Below, piece after piece: positions 22,076 to 31,819 of a stretch of DNA of 33,580 nucleotides; within the stretch, counting starts at the first letter, position 1; the number at the start of each line of letters is the position of its first letter. The position numbers were made by a program, and so were the translations under genes. Source of the stretch: Bacillus sp. AFS098217 (GTDB lineage Bacteria; Bacillota; Bacilli; Bacillales; Bacillaceae_G); the NCBI RefSeq assembly GCF_002551815.1, contig NZ_NVPR01000093.1, positions 1 to 33,580 of the forward strand, given 5' to 3'. The notes beneath the pieces were generated by a model. The model searched no databases and was not told the origin of the DNA. It saw only the letters and a list, made by a program, of their open reading frames with translations.

Positions 22076-23380
22076 TTACGCATGAAGATCAGAAATTTGT
22101 TGTTCTTTCACTTCTTCTACTTTTTCGTTTACACGTTCAATAGTTGCACCTAATGCAGCTAATTTCTTATGGAAGTTTACATATCCACGATCAAGATGTT
22201 TTAATTCTGTTACACGAGTGTAACCCTCTGATACTAAACCAGCTAGGATTAATGCCGCTGCAGCACGTAAGTCAGTTGCTGCTACTTCTGCCCCTTGCAA
22301 GTTGTTAGGTCCATTCATAATAACGGAACGGCCTTCAATTTTAATATCAGCATTCATACGGCGGAATTCTTCAACATGCATAAAGCGGTTTTCAAATACC
22401 GTTTCTGTAATCATGCTTGTTCCGTCAGCATGTAATAATAATGCCATCATTTGTGATTGCATATCTGTTGGGAATCCTGGATGAGGCATTGTTTTAATAT
22501 CAACGGCTTTTAATTTACTTGGGCCGATAACACGTACACCTTCATTTTCCTCAATAATTTGAACACCCATTTCTTCCATTTTCGCTGTAATAGAGCGTAA
22601 ATGTTCTGGTACAGCATTTTCAATTAAGATATTTCCACCAGTAATTGCCGCTGCAACCATAAATGTTCCTGCTTCAATACGGTCAGGAATAATAGAATGG
22701 TTTGCACCATATAATTTATCAACGCCTTCAATACGAATCGTTCCAGTTCCAGCTCCGCGTACTTTCGCTCCCATTGCATTTAAGAAGTTTGCTAAGTCAA
22801 CGATTTCTGGCTCTTTTGCTGCGTTTTCAAGTATTGTTGTCCCTTTTGCTAATGTAGCAGCAGACATAATATTTTCTGTTGCACCTACGCTTGGGAAATC
22901 TAAGTAAATTTTCGCACCTTGTAATTGTCCGTCTACATACGCCTCAACAAATCCATTACCAACTTTTACTTTTGCTCCCATTGCTTCGAAGCCTTTTAAA
23001 TGTTGATCAATTGGACGTGAACCAATTGCACATCCACCAGGAAGTGCAATGCGAGCACGACCGTTACGTGCTAATAATGGCCCCATTACTTGAACAGACG
23101 CACGCATTTTACGTACATATTCAAATGGTGCTTCAATATTTAATTCCTTTGAAGCATCAATTGTTACTTGGTTATTTTCAAATACGACTTCAGCATTTAA
23201 ATGACGTAATACCTCATTGATTGTGTATACATCAGACAAAACTGGTACCTCAGATAGTACATTCTTTCCATCACTCGCTAATAGGGCTGCAGCGATTATA
23301 GGTAATACAGCATTTTTTGCGCCCTCAACACGCACTGTGCCGTTCAACCGCTTTCCGCCACGGACGATGATCTTTTCCAA
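22076..23380 (-). CDS. murA: UDP-N-acetylglucosamine 1-carboxyvinyltransferase MurA
   Basis: First committed step of peptidoglycan synthesis: transfers enolpyruvate from PEP to UDP-GlcNAc in the cytoplasm; the target of fosfomycin. The 434-residue protein is of full length with KNAVLP (22-27) and catalytic Cys117 in [11 protein letters not shown], so the drug-sensitive Cys form. The start codon is TTG at 23380 after GGAGGGGAA. The C-terminus ([13 protein letters not shown]) is extended and charged. Gene order ywmB-murA-spoIID corresponds to B. subtilis murAA rather than the second copy murAB. Confidence 0.97.
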   Translation of the reverse strand: MEKIIVRGGKRLNGTVRVEGAKNAVLPIIAAALLASDGKNVLSEVPVLSDVYTINEVLRHLNAEVVFENNQVTIDASKELNIEAPFEYVRKMRASVQVMGPLLARNGRARIALPGGCAIGSRPIDQHLKGFEAMGAKVKVGNGFVEAYVDGQLQGAKIYLDFPSVGATENIMSAATLAKGTTILENAAKEPEIVDLANFLNAMGAKVRGAGTGTIRIEGVDKLYGANHSIIPDRIEAGTFMVAAAITGGNILIENAVPEHLRSITAKMEEMGVQIIEENEGVRVIGPSKLKAVDIKTMPHPGFPTDMQSQMMALLLHADGTSMITETVFENRFMHVEEFRRMNADIKIEGRSVIMNGPNNLQGAEVAATDLRAAAALILAGLVSEGYTRVTELKHLDRGYVNFHKKLAALGATIERVNEKVEEVKEQQISDLHA

Positions 23381-23419
23381 TTTATTCCCCTCCGTGTCCT
23401 TTTTTCAATATCTATTCAT

Positions 23420-24133
23420 TCAATACTCAGAAGTTATGATCGGTGTGCCAACCACAATTGTATCTTTGTTGTCTGTAGAACGTATTGCTATTTGCACATT
23501 CATTTTCTCTCTATTTGTTGAAAGAGCGTCATTCCACTTTTTATTATATGCCGAGACTGACACAAATGCTCTTTCTTCTATCTTTTCGATCGCTCTTGCT
23601 GAAAGATCTTTCAAAACCTGATTGGTTTTATTTTGCAAAACACCTTCAATCTTATCATTCAGTACACCCTGAACACAAGTGTAAATTATAGGTTTTGTAC
23701 TAAAAATTGTATCCATTTCTCGAATGTTCTTAGGGTCCCATTTTGCCCCGCTTACCTCATAGATAATGAAAGTGTTTTCTTTAGTATTTTCCTTACTCCA
23801 AGTGACTACTATTCGTTCTTCATGAGAAGAAAATTTTTTGTATGCTGTTGCTTTATATCCATCGTGAGACTGTTCCAATTCCCACTTTTGAATATTTGTT
23901 TTTTCTTTCACATCGTTTAACAATTTTTGAAACGTATGTATATTAGAAATGGTTTTGGTTTCTCGTGCTAGCCATGACCATCGCTCCACTTTTGCGCCAT
24001 TTTTTTCAAGAGCTGCGATCATGCTCTCCATCTTCTCTTCATCAGTTATGGGTTTTATCTCTTTATATCCCACTAAGAATACGACAATGCTTACGACAAC
24101 AATAAGAATTGTTTGGAACCTTTTCAATTTCAT
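23420..24133 (-). CDS. ywmB: YwmB family protein (TATA-box-binding-like fold)
   Basis: A 237-residue secreted or membrane-anchored protein: basic MKLKR, then a hydrophobic helix (about 8-22), then a soluble domain rich in Lys and Glu. The context ywzB-ywmB-murA-spoIID and length match B. subtilis YwmB, whose fold resembles TATA-box-binding protein; its role is not known. The ATG at 24133 is only 2 bases after AGGAGGGG, too close for efficient use, whereas the TTG two codons later (24127) has 8-base spacing and may be the real start. It is followed after 39 bases by murA. Confidence 0.85.
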   Translation of the reverse strand: MKLKRFQTILIVVVSIVVFLVGYKEIKPITDEEKMESMIAALEKNGAKVERWSWLARETKTISNIHTFQKLLNDVKEKTNIQKWELEQSHDGYKATAYKKFSSHEERIVVTWSKENTKENTFIIYEVSGAKWDPKNIREMDTIFSTKPIIYTCVQGVLNDKIEGVLQNKTNQVLKDLSARAIEKIEERAFVSVSAYNKKWNDALSTNREKMNVQIAIRSTDNKDTIVVGTPIITSEY

Positions 24134-24178
24134 CCCCTCCTATCCCCATTGTTCACGGAGATATGAGGTTCTATACAC

Positions 24179-24415
24179 TTACTTTACTAAATACGTTAAA
24201 CTCTTCGAATAGCCTAAATAATCAAGAAAAAAATTACTGACAGACGTTCCAATTGCAATCGTTACAAGAATAAGTAGAATCCTTGTTTGCAATACCTTTC
24301 CAGATTTCATCAGGCGCTCGATATGAATCCCTTGTAAGGCCCACCATGTAATGGTAATAAACAATAGATGCGAAACAATTGCAATCAGTGCTTGTTGCCC
24401 TAAAAGTTGTGCCAA
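24179..24415 (-). CDS. ywzB: DUF1146 small membrane protein YwzB
   Basis: A 78-residue membrane protein of the DUF1146/YwzB family with two hydrophobic helices (about 8-28 and 43-64) separated by IHIERLMKSGKVLQ, which is the conserved part. The start is TTG at 24415, preceded by AAAGGGG at 9 bases; the protein then begins AQLLGQQALIAI as expected for the family. It opens the ywzB-ywmB-murA-spoIID run. In B. subtilis it follows atpC; here the complex I operon lies upstream instead, separated by about 175 bases and a terminator. No function is known for the family. Confidence 0.88.
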   Translation of the reverse strand: MAQLLGQQALIAIVSHLLFITITWWALQGIHIERLMKSGKVLQTRILLILVTIAIGTSVSNFFLDYLGYSKSLTYLVK

Positions 24416-24591
24416 AAAACCGACCCCTTTTGTTTAGCTTTCCACCACCTAGGATGTATAACGATCCCATATGAATGAAAACCACACTTTTTCCCGCTCG
24501 GACAGGCAATACGAAATCATCCTCACACTTTCATATAATGAGAAGAGATTACACAATACCTATCAGCGTTCCTTCTTGCGTCATTACGCAC

Positions 24592-24629
24592 AATAAAAAG
24601 CGTAGAGTGACCACCCTACACTTTTTATT
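24592..24629 (-). terminator. Terminator of the complex I operon
   Basis: Minus strand: 17-bp stem AATAAAAAGTGTAGGGT with ACTCTACGCTTTTTATT (two G-U pairs) around 4 bases, with the U tract within the descending arm. It begins 4 bases past the nuoN stop. Confidence 0.88.
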
Positions 24630-24633
24630 TTAA

Positions 24634-26154
24634 CTATTGTACCACGTTCCCTGTAAAGAAGAAATCTTTCATTAAAGGAAAATATTCATAAAAGAAATTG
24701 TAACCAATTGCCGGTAAAATCCCTAGTATTACGATTGAAATTGCACAAAAACTAATCACGATTTTTAAATTAATTGGCAGATGTATCTTCTCATCCTCAT
24801 TCCCTGTCCGGAAAAACATTTGCTGTAAAATACGGAAATAATACACAAATGATATGACCGTTGTGCCCATCATGACAGATGCCAATATATAATGAGATGG
24901 TTCTACAATAAACGCTCCCAAGAAAATATTTACCTTTCCAATAAAACCAGCCGTCCCTGGAATACCAGCCAAGGATAAAATAAAGATTGTCATCATCACG
25001 GCAATAGATGGTGAGCGTTTGTACAAACCTGAGAAAATCGTTACACTTTCCTTTCCACTTTGTAAGATTAATCCATGAATCACTGCAAATGCTCCTATGT
25101 TCATCAACATGTACGCGAGTATATAAAACCACATGCTGTCCATCGTAAACGGCGATAGTGCTGCAAGCGGAACAAGTAAATACCCAGCATGCGCTATGCC
25201 TGAATAAGCAAATAAACGCTTCACATTGTATTGTTTTAACGCCACTATATTACCGATAATCATTGTAATACCAGCTAAGACTGCAATATATACACTCATA
25301 TGACTAAACAAGGATTGTTCCTTTCCCTCAATCGTTATACTAGAAAACGTCATAAGGAACAAACGAATAATCATAATAAAGCCAGCGATTTTGGAGATTG
25401 TTCCGAGAAAGGCAGTGACAGGTGTCGCTGCTCCTTCATATACATCCGGTGCCCACATATGAAATGGTACCGTTGCAATTTTAAATGATAAACCAACAAG
25501 CAATAACAAGAATGAGAGTGCTAACAAAAGCTGAATACCTCCGGCCACACCTTGCGTAAGTATACGCTGCATATCAACTATATTGGTTGATCCGGTAATG
25601 CCATATAAATAACTCATTCCAAAGAGCGTAATAGCCGTTCCAATTCCTCCATTAATCACGTACTTCATTGCCGCTTCATTTGAAGCACAATTTCTCTTCC
25701 GAATTCCTACTAAAATGTAAGAAGAAAGTGACAGTAGCTCTAAACCGATAAAGAGGGTAATAAAATCGATGCTGGATGCCATAAACATTGCGCCAAGAAG
25801 TGTCATTAAAAATAGGTAATAATACTCCCCTTTATCTTGAATAGGTTCCTTTCTATCATCGCTTATCGCCATACATAAGATGAGAATCGCACTAAGTAAT
25901 AATAATGTTTTAAATCCTTTTGAAAATCCATCTAATACAAACGAACCATTTAAAATGGTGTCAGCTGGTTCACTGTAAAGCATAATCAATGCGATTAATG
26001 ATAAGATGACGGCGCCAATTGCTCCAAATGCTAAGTACTTACGGTTCAGCTTACAAAACAAATCAAGAAGAGAGAGAAGGATGGCCGCCAAAAGAACGAT
26101 GAACTCTGGCACCATTAAATGCCAAGGCAAACTAAGCAATGTATTCATATCCAT
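24634..26154 (-). CDS. nuoN: NADH-quinone oxidoreductase subunit N
   Basis: Antiporter-like proton-pumping subunit of the membrane arm of complex I. The 506-residue polytopic protein has around 14 hydrophobic helices and the Mrp/NuoN proton pathway signs: LELLSLSSYILVG with a membrane Glu, KIATVPFHMWAPDVYEGA with the conserved Lys and Pro, and KRLFAYSGIAHAGYLL. ATG 26154 follows the nuoM stop by one base; a second in-frame ATG two codons later cannot be excluded. It is the last gene of the operon. Confidence 0.95.
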   Translation of the reverse strand: MDMNTLLSLPWHLMVPEFIVLLAAILLSLLDLFCKLNRKYLAFGAIGAVILSLIALIMLYSEPADTILNGSFVLDGFSKGFKTLLLLSAILILCMAISDDRKEPIQDKGEYYYLFLMTLLGAMFMASSIDFITLFIGLELLSLSSYILVGIRKRNCASNEAAMKYVINGGIGTAITLFGMSYLYGITGSTNIVDMQRILTQGVAGGIQLLLALSFLLLLVGLSFKIATVPFHMWAPDVYEGAATPVTAFLGTISKIAGFIMIIRLFLMTFSSITIEGKEQSLFSHMSVYIAVLAGITMIIGNIVALKQYNVKRLFAYSGIAHAGYLLVPLAALSPFTMDSMWFYILAYMLMNIGAFAVIHGLILQSGKESVTIFSGLYKRSPSIAVMMTIFILSLAGIPGTAGFIGKVNIFLGAFIVEPSHYILASVMMGTTVISFVYYFRILQQMFFRTGNEDEKIHLPINLKIVISFCAISIVILGILPAIGYNFFYEYFPLMKDFFFTGNVVQ

Positions 26155-26155
26155 C

Positions 26156-27658
26156 CTACTTCACCCCCAATGTTTTCAATGTGTTTTGAAGCGGCTCCCC
26201 AAGCAATTCTGGCATTACGCCAACCGCTATAATACATATAAGTAGCAGAAGAACCGGAACGTACTCCCAGCCGCGAATATCCGGTTTCGCCTCTAATTCT
26301 CGTTTTCCAAATGTCACTTGAAGTGTAGCCCTTAGGACATATACAGCCGTTAAAATAATGCCAAGTGCACCAACGGCCGCTACAATTGGCTTTCCTTGAA
26401 ATAAACCGAGAAAAGCAAGGAACTCACTAACAAACCCTGACATTCCTGGCAGACCAAGCGAGGCCATACTCCCTGCTAATAAGAAACCGCTAAGCACGGG
26501 AACTTGTTTTGCCAAGCCGCCAAGCTTTGTAATGTCAGATGTGCCAAAGCGCTCTTCAATGATGCCAAGCAAGAAGAATAATAATGCGGCAATTAAGCCG
26601 TGGGAGACAACTTGAAATAATGCCCCTTGCACGCCAGATGCATTCAGTGCCGCAAGTCCCATCAAGACGATCCCCATATGTGAAATACTGGAGTAAGCGA
26701 GTACCTTCCGAAAATCTGTTTGAATCAATGCAAGAAAAGCACCGTACAACAAATTAATTACCCCTAGTATCGCTAGCAGCATTGCAAAATTTTGAAACTG
26801 ATCTGGAAATAATCCTTTCCCAAAGCGCACAATACCGTACGCCCCGATTTTTAACAGGACACCTGCATGTAACATAACTACCGCAGGATGCGCTTCTACA
26901 TGCACATTCACCATCCAGCGATGCAAAGGAAAAATCGGTAGCTTAATCGCAAAAGCAATCATAAGCGCTATAAATAACCCTTGTTGCAACGCGCTTGAAA
27001 CTCCACTTAAAAGCGTCGGCTCTGCTCCGGTTAAAATATTTTTTAACGCTGTAAAGTTTGTCGTACCTGTTTTTGCAAAGAGGATTGAAAAAACAATGAG
27101 TAAAATGGCTGAACCAATACCGTTATATATTAAATAACTATAAGCAGATTTTTCGCTCGAAAGTTTGCCCCATTTCCCAATGAGCAAAAACATCGGAGGT
27201 AATGTGATCTCGAAGAAGATAAAGAACAAAAATAAGTTCTCGGCAGCGAAGACACCAAGCATTCCCACTTCAAGCGTTAATAACAGCATATAAAATCCTT
27301 TTATATTTTTTTGAATTGAAAATGCTGTAATCGCCGCAAGTGTTGCTAAAAGTGCTGTGAGTAGCATCATAACAAGTGAAAACCCATCGATACCAAGCTC
27401 ATAGTAAATGGAAAATATCTTTTTATCTATCTCGGGAAAATTCCCAAATTGAATCCATTTTATCTTTTCTGCAAATATCGATAAGCTCTTCCCAGAAGCA
27501 TATGTACTAGCTAGGACGATAGCCATCCCAAGCGGGAGCACTGTCCCAAACAAGCCAAGTCCGCGCACGGCACGTACTTCCGTTTTTGGTGTTAATGCAA
27601 GGAAGAAGATACCAAGGAGTGGGGAGAAAATGAAAAACGATAATAATATTGCATTCAT
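26156..27658 (-). CDS. nuoM: NADH-quinone oxidoreductase subunit M
   Basis: Proton-pumping membrane subunit of complex I. With the ATG at 27658, which overlaps the nuoL stop as TAATG, it has 500 residues; a TTG two codons earlier is the longer alternative. Conserved stretches are FFEITLPPMFLLIGKWG (membrane Glu), AIKLPIFPLHRWMVNVHVEAH (Lys and the VEAHP-type loop), HAGVLLKIGAYGIVRF and RKVLAYSSISHMGIVL. The Trp-Leu usually seen before the VEAH loop reads HRWMVNVH here, a mild departure. The order L-M-N is standard. Confidence 0.95.
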   Translation of the reverse strand: MNAILLSFFIFSPLLGIFFLALTPKTEVRAVRGLGLFGTVLPLGMAIVLASTYASGKSLSIFAEKIKWIQFGNFPEIDKKIFSIYYELGIDGFSLVMMLLTALLATLAAITAFSIQKNIKGFYMLLLTLEVGMLGVFAAENLFLFFIFFEITLPPMFLLIGKWGKLSSEKSAYSYLIYNGIGSAILLIVFSILFAKTGTTNFTALKNILTGAEPTLLSGVSSALQQGLFIALMIAFAIKLPIFPLHRWMVNVHVEAHPAVVMLHAGVLLKIGAYGIVRFGKGLFPDQFQNFAMLLAILGVINLLYGAFLALIQTDFRKVLAYSSISHMGIVLMGLAALNASGVQGALFQVVSHGLIAALLFFLLGIIEERFGTSDITKLGGLAKQVPVLSGFLLAGSMASLGLPGMSGFVSEFLAFLGLFQGKPIVAAVGALGIILTAVYVLRATLQVTFGKRELEAKPDIRGWEYVPVLLLLICIIAVGVMPELLGEPLQNTLKTLGVK

Positions 27659-29517
27659 TACCAATACCCCCCTGTATATAATAGAATGATAACTAATGCT
27701 GCTAGAGAAATAGCAGTCACAGTTCCATATACTTGTACATTCCCGTTTTGAAGTTTCGAACCAGCACCGCTTACTCCTTTAACAATACCTCTAACTAACT
27801 GAGCAATTCCTTCCACAATATATACTTCAAACAAACGAAACACATAGGCAATTCCTTTTACTAGTGGCACTAAAGTCATATTATAGATTTCATCTACATG
27901 ATACTTTTTCACAAGCAGGTCATGTAGGACCGTTCCTTGTCCTCCAGCCCAATCTCTAGGAATGGATTGTCTTCCGTAAATAAGGTATGCCAAGAGAATG
28001 CCAGCAAACGAAACGAGCGTCGCAACAATCATAATCCAAGCCGGGCCATGACTTGGCTCCACTTGAAATGGAACATTCTTTGTCAGCCAATCTCCAAGAA
28101 ATGTTCCAAACCACGGCGTATTGATGTAACCTGCTAAAACAGCAAAGACGCCGAGAACAATCATTGGAAATGTCATAACGCGCGGAGATTCATGCACTTC
28201 CGCCTTCGTCTTTGCTTCCCCTGTAAAAACAAGGAAGTATAATCGGAACATGTAAAATGCTGTTAAGAACGCCGCGATCACTGCAAGGACGAACAAAACA
28301 TAATTGCCGCGCATCCACGCCGCCGCTAAAATTTCATCTTTACTAAAAAATCCTGAAAAAAGCGGAACACCGCTAATAGCAAGCGTACCCATTAAGAAAA
28401 GGACTCCTGTTACTTTCATCTTCTTCTGTAAGCCGCCCATTTCATTAATGTTTTGCGTATGCACCGCATGAATCACGCTTCCCGCCGCCAAGAAAAGGAG
28501 TGCTTTAAAGAAGGCATGTGTCGTTAAATGAAAGACGCCAGCCACATAACCTGCGGAGCCAAGCGCAAGCATCATATACCCGAGCTGACTGACCGTAGAA
28601 TACGCGAGAACCCTCTTTATATCCGTTTGCACGAGCCCGATGGAAGCAGCAAAGATTGCAGTAAAGGCACCCACAATTGCCACTGTTTGCATTGCCACAG
28701 AGCTTGCCACGAACAGCGGGAACATCGTCGCGACTAAGTACACGCCAGCTGCAACCATCGTCGCCGCATGAATAAGTGCCGAGACAGGTGTTGGCCCTTC
28801 CATCGCATCTGGCAGCCAAGTATGCAGCGGAAACTGTCCTGATTTCCCCATCGCGCCGATAAAAATTAAAATCGCTGTGAATGTAATCATAAAAGGAGAG
28901 ACTTCTCCCATTTGTACCGCTTTAAAGATGGCCTCGTACTCAAAGCTGCCCGCTTGCCAGAAGAGTAGAATCATCCCAATAAATAAACCAACATCGCCAA
29001 TACGCGTCATAATAAACGCCTTTTTTGCAGCTGCCTTCGCGGATTCCTTAAAGAAGTAAAAACCAATCAGTAAAAATGAACCAAGTCCAACTAACTCCCA
29101 GAATATATAAAGCTGCAATAAATTCGTTGAAATGACTAGCCCTAACATCGCAAATGTAAATAGCCCTAGATATGAATAAAATGTCGGCAACCTTTCATCC
29201 CCTTGCATATATCCTTTCGAATACACATGTACAAGGAAACTCACAAGTGTAACGATAAAGAGCATTAAGGCATTCAGTGCATTAACCTCAAATCCGAACG
29301 AAAGATCTACATCACCGACTCGTAACCATAACCACGTATGTTTTACTGTTTCTGATGAAAAGCGTTCTACTAATACAACCACCGCACCCACAAAGGAAAG
29401 AAATGTGAAAAAGATACCAAGTAAGCTACTTCCTTCTCTTAACTTCTTTCCAAATATAATGAGTAAAAAAAACGAGGCAAGCGGGAAAATCGGTATAAGC
29501 CATGCATAATCGATCAT
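27658..29517 (-). CDS. nuoL: NADH-quinone oxidoreductase subunit L
   Basis: Distal proton-pumping subunit of complex I, including the C-terminal lateral helix. It has 619 residues. Conserved stretches are LYIFWELVGLGSFLLIGFYF (membrane Glu), GKSGQFPLHTWLPDAMEGP with the pumping Lys, SALIHAATMVAAGVYLV, and DIKRVLAYSTVSQLGYM. It starts with ATG after GGGGGAAGG, 27 bases past nuoK, and ends coupled to nuoM. The C-terminus, after about residue 545, is amphipathic and ends in a last helix, consistent with the lateral arm. Confidence 0.96.
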   Translation of the reverse strand: MIDYAWLIPIFPLASFFLLIIFGKKLREGSSLLGIFFTFLSFVGAVVVLVERFSSETVKHTWLWLRVGDVDLSFGFEVNALNALMLFIVTLVSFLVHVYSKGYMQGDERLPTFYSYLGLFTFAMLGLVISTNLLQLYIFWELVGLGSFLLIGFYFFKESAKAAAKKAFIMTRIGDVGLFIGMILLFWQAGSFEYEAIFKAVQMGEVSPFMITFTAILIFIGAMGKSGQFPLHTWLPDAMEGPTPVSALIHAATMVAAGVYLVATMFPLFVASSVAMQTVAIVGAFTAIFAASIGLVQTDIKRVLAYSTVSQLGYMMLALGSAGYVAGVFHLTTHAFFKALLFLAAGSVIHAVHTQNINEMGGLQKKMKVTGVLFLMGTLAISGVPLFSGFFSKDEILAAAWMRGNYVLFVLAVIAAFLTAFYMFRLYFLVFTGEAKTKAEVHESPRVMTFPMIVLGVFAVLAGYINTPWFGTFLGDWLTKNVPFQVEPSHGPAWIMIVATLVSFAGILLAYLIYGRQSIPRDWAGGQGTVLHDLLVKKYHVDEIYNMTLVPLVKGIAYVFRLFEVYIVEGIAQLVRGIVKGVSGAGSKLQNGNVQVYGTVTAISLAALVIILLYTGGYW

Positions 29518-29544
29518 TGTTTCCTTCCCCCTTTTCGGTCACAA

Positions 29545-29859
29545 TTAACCTTTCAGCGTATCCATCTCATCCACGTTAACTGTTGTACGATTACGATACA
29601 ATGCAATTAAAATTGCGAGCCCAACCGCTGCCTCTGCCGCCGCAACAGACATCGTAAACAGTGAAAAAATTTGTCCTGTTAAGTTTGGAAAAAAGCCGAA
29701 CTTACTAAAAGCGACTAAATTTAAATTCGCTGCATTCAACATAAGTTCAATACAAACTAAAACGATGACGGTATTTCGCTTTGTTAAAGCTCCAAATAAC
29801 CCGATGCAAAATAGAATAATCGCAAGTGCCAAATAGGCGGAAGCTGGAACACTACTCAT
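29545..29859 (-). CDS. nuoK: NADH-quinone oxidoreductase subunit K
   Basis: Small three-helix membrane subunit of complex I, 104 residues with the ATG at 29859, the usual length. AGGGGG lies 6 bases before this start; the frame open to 29928 only overlaps nuoJ and has no site. The two intramembrane Glu are in [20 protein letters not shown] and [19 protein letters not shown], as required for proton transfer. The start overlaps the end of nuoJ by 8 bases. Confidence 0.95.
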   Translation of the reverse strand: MSSVPASAYLALAIILFCIGLFGALTKRNTVIVLVCIELMLNAANLNLVAFSKFGFFPNLTGQIFSLFTMSVAAAEAAVGLAILIALYRNRTTVNVDEMDTLKG

Positions 29860-30376
29860 GGGAATCCCCCTCTTTCTCATCACCCTTCGCAAGTACAATG
29901 GCCCCAACAAGTGCAACAAGTAAAACAACTGATGTTAACTCAAATGGAATGACATATTTTGAATACAAAAGCGTACCAATTTGAAGTGTATTTTGTTCAT
30001 GAAGCGGTAAGCTTCCCTGTACATTTTGATTTGTAAAGTCTATATTATTAACTGCGAAGTACATGACCGCCCCAAACGCTACAACCGCAAGGAAAACAAC
30101 AAATTTACGGAAACTAAATCCTGACTCACTTTCTGCATCATGCTTCGTTAGCATAATGCCAAAAATCATAATAATCGTAATCGCTCCAGAGTAAATTAAA
30201 ATTTGCGCCACTCCAATAAACTCAGCTGACAAAAGAAAATACAAGCCTGCAATGCTAAGAAACGTGAACACAAGGGCAAGCATCATATGCATCACTTTCG
30301 TTAAGTTCAACATCAAAATACCACCAATAATCGCCGTTAAGGACAAGACAAAGAATGCTACAAACTCGCCATTCAT
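29852..30376 (-). CDS. nuoJ: NADH-quinone oxidoreductase subunit J
   Basis: Five-helix membrane subunit of complex I, 174 residues. The third helix with the pi-bulge segment reads [21 protein letters not shown], the family mark. It starts at an ATG overlapping the nuoI stop (ATGA) and overlaps nuoK at its end. The C-terminal tail ([12 protein letters not shown]) is acidic. Subunit assignment is clear from sequence and order. Confidence 0.94.
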   Translation of the reverse strand: MNGEFVAFFVLSLTAIIGGILMLNLTKVMHMMLALVFTFLSIAGLYFLLSAEFIGVAQILIYSGAITIIMIFGIMLTKHDAESESGFSFRKFVVFLAVVAFGAVMYFAVNNIDFTNQNVQGSLPLHEQNTLQIGTLLYSKYVIPFELTSVVLLVALVGAIVLAKGDEKEGDSHE

Positions 30377-30792
30377 GCTTTATTCTCCTTTCTGACGTTC
30401 TCATCGTTTTCATCGAGCCACTGCAAATTTTTAAACAAATCATCACGCGTATACTCTGCCAACTCAAAGTTGTTTGTCATCACGATTGCCTCTGTCGGAC
30501 AAACCTCTGTACACAAATCGCAAAGAATACAAATTTCAAAGTTAATATCGTACGTATCAATAATTTTCCCTTTTTTCGTAGGGTCTGGATGTTTCTTTCC
30601 GGTTAATTGAATACAGTCAGTTGGACAAATATTCGCGCATTGATTACAAACGATACATTTTTCCGGATAAAACTTTTGAATACCGCGGAAACGATCTGGT
30701 AGTGGCAGTGGCTGATTGGGATAATCATATGTCACCTTTTTCTTGCTTAAATTACTCAGCGTATACTTTAATCCTTTGAATAATCCTTTCAT
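30373..30792 (-). CDS. nuoI: NADH-quinone oxidoreductase subunit I (2x[4Fe-4S])
   Basis: Ferredoxin-like subunit that carries electrons to the quinone-reducing NuoB cluster. The 139 residues contain two Cys sets: CIVCNQCANICP (Cys46, 49, 52, 56) and CILCDLCTEVCP (Cys88, 91, 94, 98), both complete, so two 4Fe-4S clusters are expected. The C-terminus is charged and short. It lies 25 bases after nuoH and overlaps nuoJ. Because no NuoE, F or G genes sit between D and H, the electron donor feeding this subunit is an open question. Confidence 0.95.
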   Translation of the reverse strand: MKGLFKGLKYTLSNLSKKKVTYDYPNQPLPLPDRFRGIQKFYPEKCIVCNQCANICPTDCIQLTGKKHPDPTKKGKIIDTYDINFEICILCDLCTEVCPTEAIVMTNNFELAEYTRDDLFKNLQWLDENDENVRKENKA

Positions 30793-30817
30793 ATCTTACT
30801 GGCACCCCTCTCGTAGA

Positions 30818-31819
30818 TTAGAAGAATAACTCCTTAATCAATGCCGTTAAGAAAATATTTGCAAGTGCGATTGGCAATAATACCTTCCAGCCAAATTCCA
30901 TCAGCTGATCGCCCCTTATACGTGGAAACGTCACACGGAACCAAATTAATAGAAAGACAACCGCGCTGAACTTTAAGGCAAACCATACAGCACCAGGAAT
31001 AAAACCAAGAAACATAACTGGATTCCAGCCACCTAAGAAGAGCACCGTAATTAATGAGGCCATTCCAAAGAAGTACACATACTCAGAAAGCATAAAGAAC
31101 GCCCAGCGAAACCCCGAGTATTCCGTATGATATCCAGAGACAAGCTCCGATTCCGCTTCCGGTAAGTCAAACGGTGTCCGGTTCAACTCTGCAACCGCAG
31201 CAATTAAGAAAATAACAAAACCAATCGGCTGCGCGAAAATGTACCAAACCTTCTCCTGCGCCGCTACAATTTCATTTAGATTGAGACTACCAGCTAATAA
31301 GACAACGCCTATGACACTCATGACAAGGGGAATTTCGTAGGAAATCATCTGCGCCGCCGCACGCATTCCGCCTAAAAGTGAGTATTTATTATTCGATGCC
31401 CAGCCGCCGGTCAGAACGCCAATCGTTGTAATCCCTGAAACTGCAATATAATAAAGAAGCCCAACTCCAATATCAGCAAATTGAAATTTATCCGTAAATG
31501 GAATGACCGCAAGAACCATAAAGGCAGGTGCAAACGCAATAATAGGCGCCAATATAAATAGCGGCTTATCCGCAGCTTTCGGAATGCTATCTTCTTTTAA
31601 TAAAAGTTTTAAAACATCAGCTACTGTTTGCAATAACCCGAAGCGGCCACCCACTTGGTTCGGGCCAATTCGCCCTTGCATAAACCCCATCACTTTCCGC
31701 TCTGCTAAAATCCCATATGTAACAAATCCAAGGACAGCAAACAGTAGAAGTACCGCTAAGCCAAAAAAAATGAAGAAATTCTTCCAACCTGCCGATGACT
31801 CTAAGATCGTTTCAATCAT
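30818..31819 (-). CDS. nuoH: NADH-quinone oxidoreductase subunit H
   Basis: Membrane subunit that forms the quinone chamber at the junction with the peripheral arm. It has 333 residues and about eight hydrophobic helices. Conserved parts are AERKVMGFMQGRIGPNQVG (helix 1 loop), ALNRTPFDLPEAE-like AELNRTPFDLPEAESELV, GYHTEYSGFRWAFFMLSEY and RVTFPRIRGDQLM. The ATG overlaps the nuoD stop by one base (TAATG), so D and H are coupled without any room for E, F and G. Confidence 0.96.
   Translation of the reverse strand: MIETILESSAGWKNFFIFFGLAVLLLFAVLGFVTYGILAERKVMGFMQGRIGPNQVGGRFGLLQTVADVLKLLLKEDSIPKAADKPLFILAPIIAFAPAFMVLAVIPFTDKFQFADIGVGLLYYIAVSGITTIGVLTGGWASNNKYSLLGGMRAAAQMISYEIPLVMSVIGVVLLAGSLNLNEIVAAQEKVWYIFAQPIGFVIFLIAAVAELNRTPFDLPEAESELVSGYHTEYSGFRWAFFMLSEYVYFFGMASLITVLFLGGWNPVMFLGFIPGAVWFALKFSAVVFLLIWFRVTFPRIRGDQLMEFGWKVLLPIALANIFLTALIKELFF

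Noticed and set aside
24234-24509. Minus-strand frame of 91 residues overlapping ywzB
   Set aside because: It is the shifted frame of ywzB, rich in Cys, Trp and Tyr as expected of a shadow; ywzB matches a known family.
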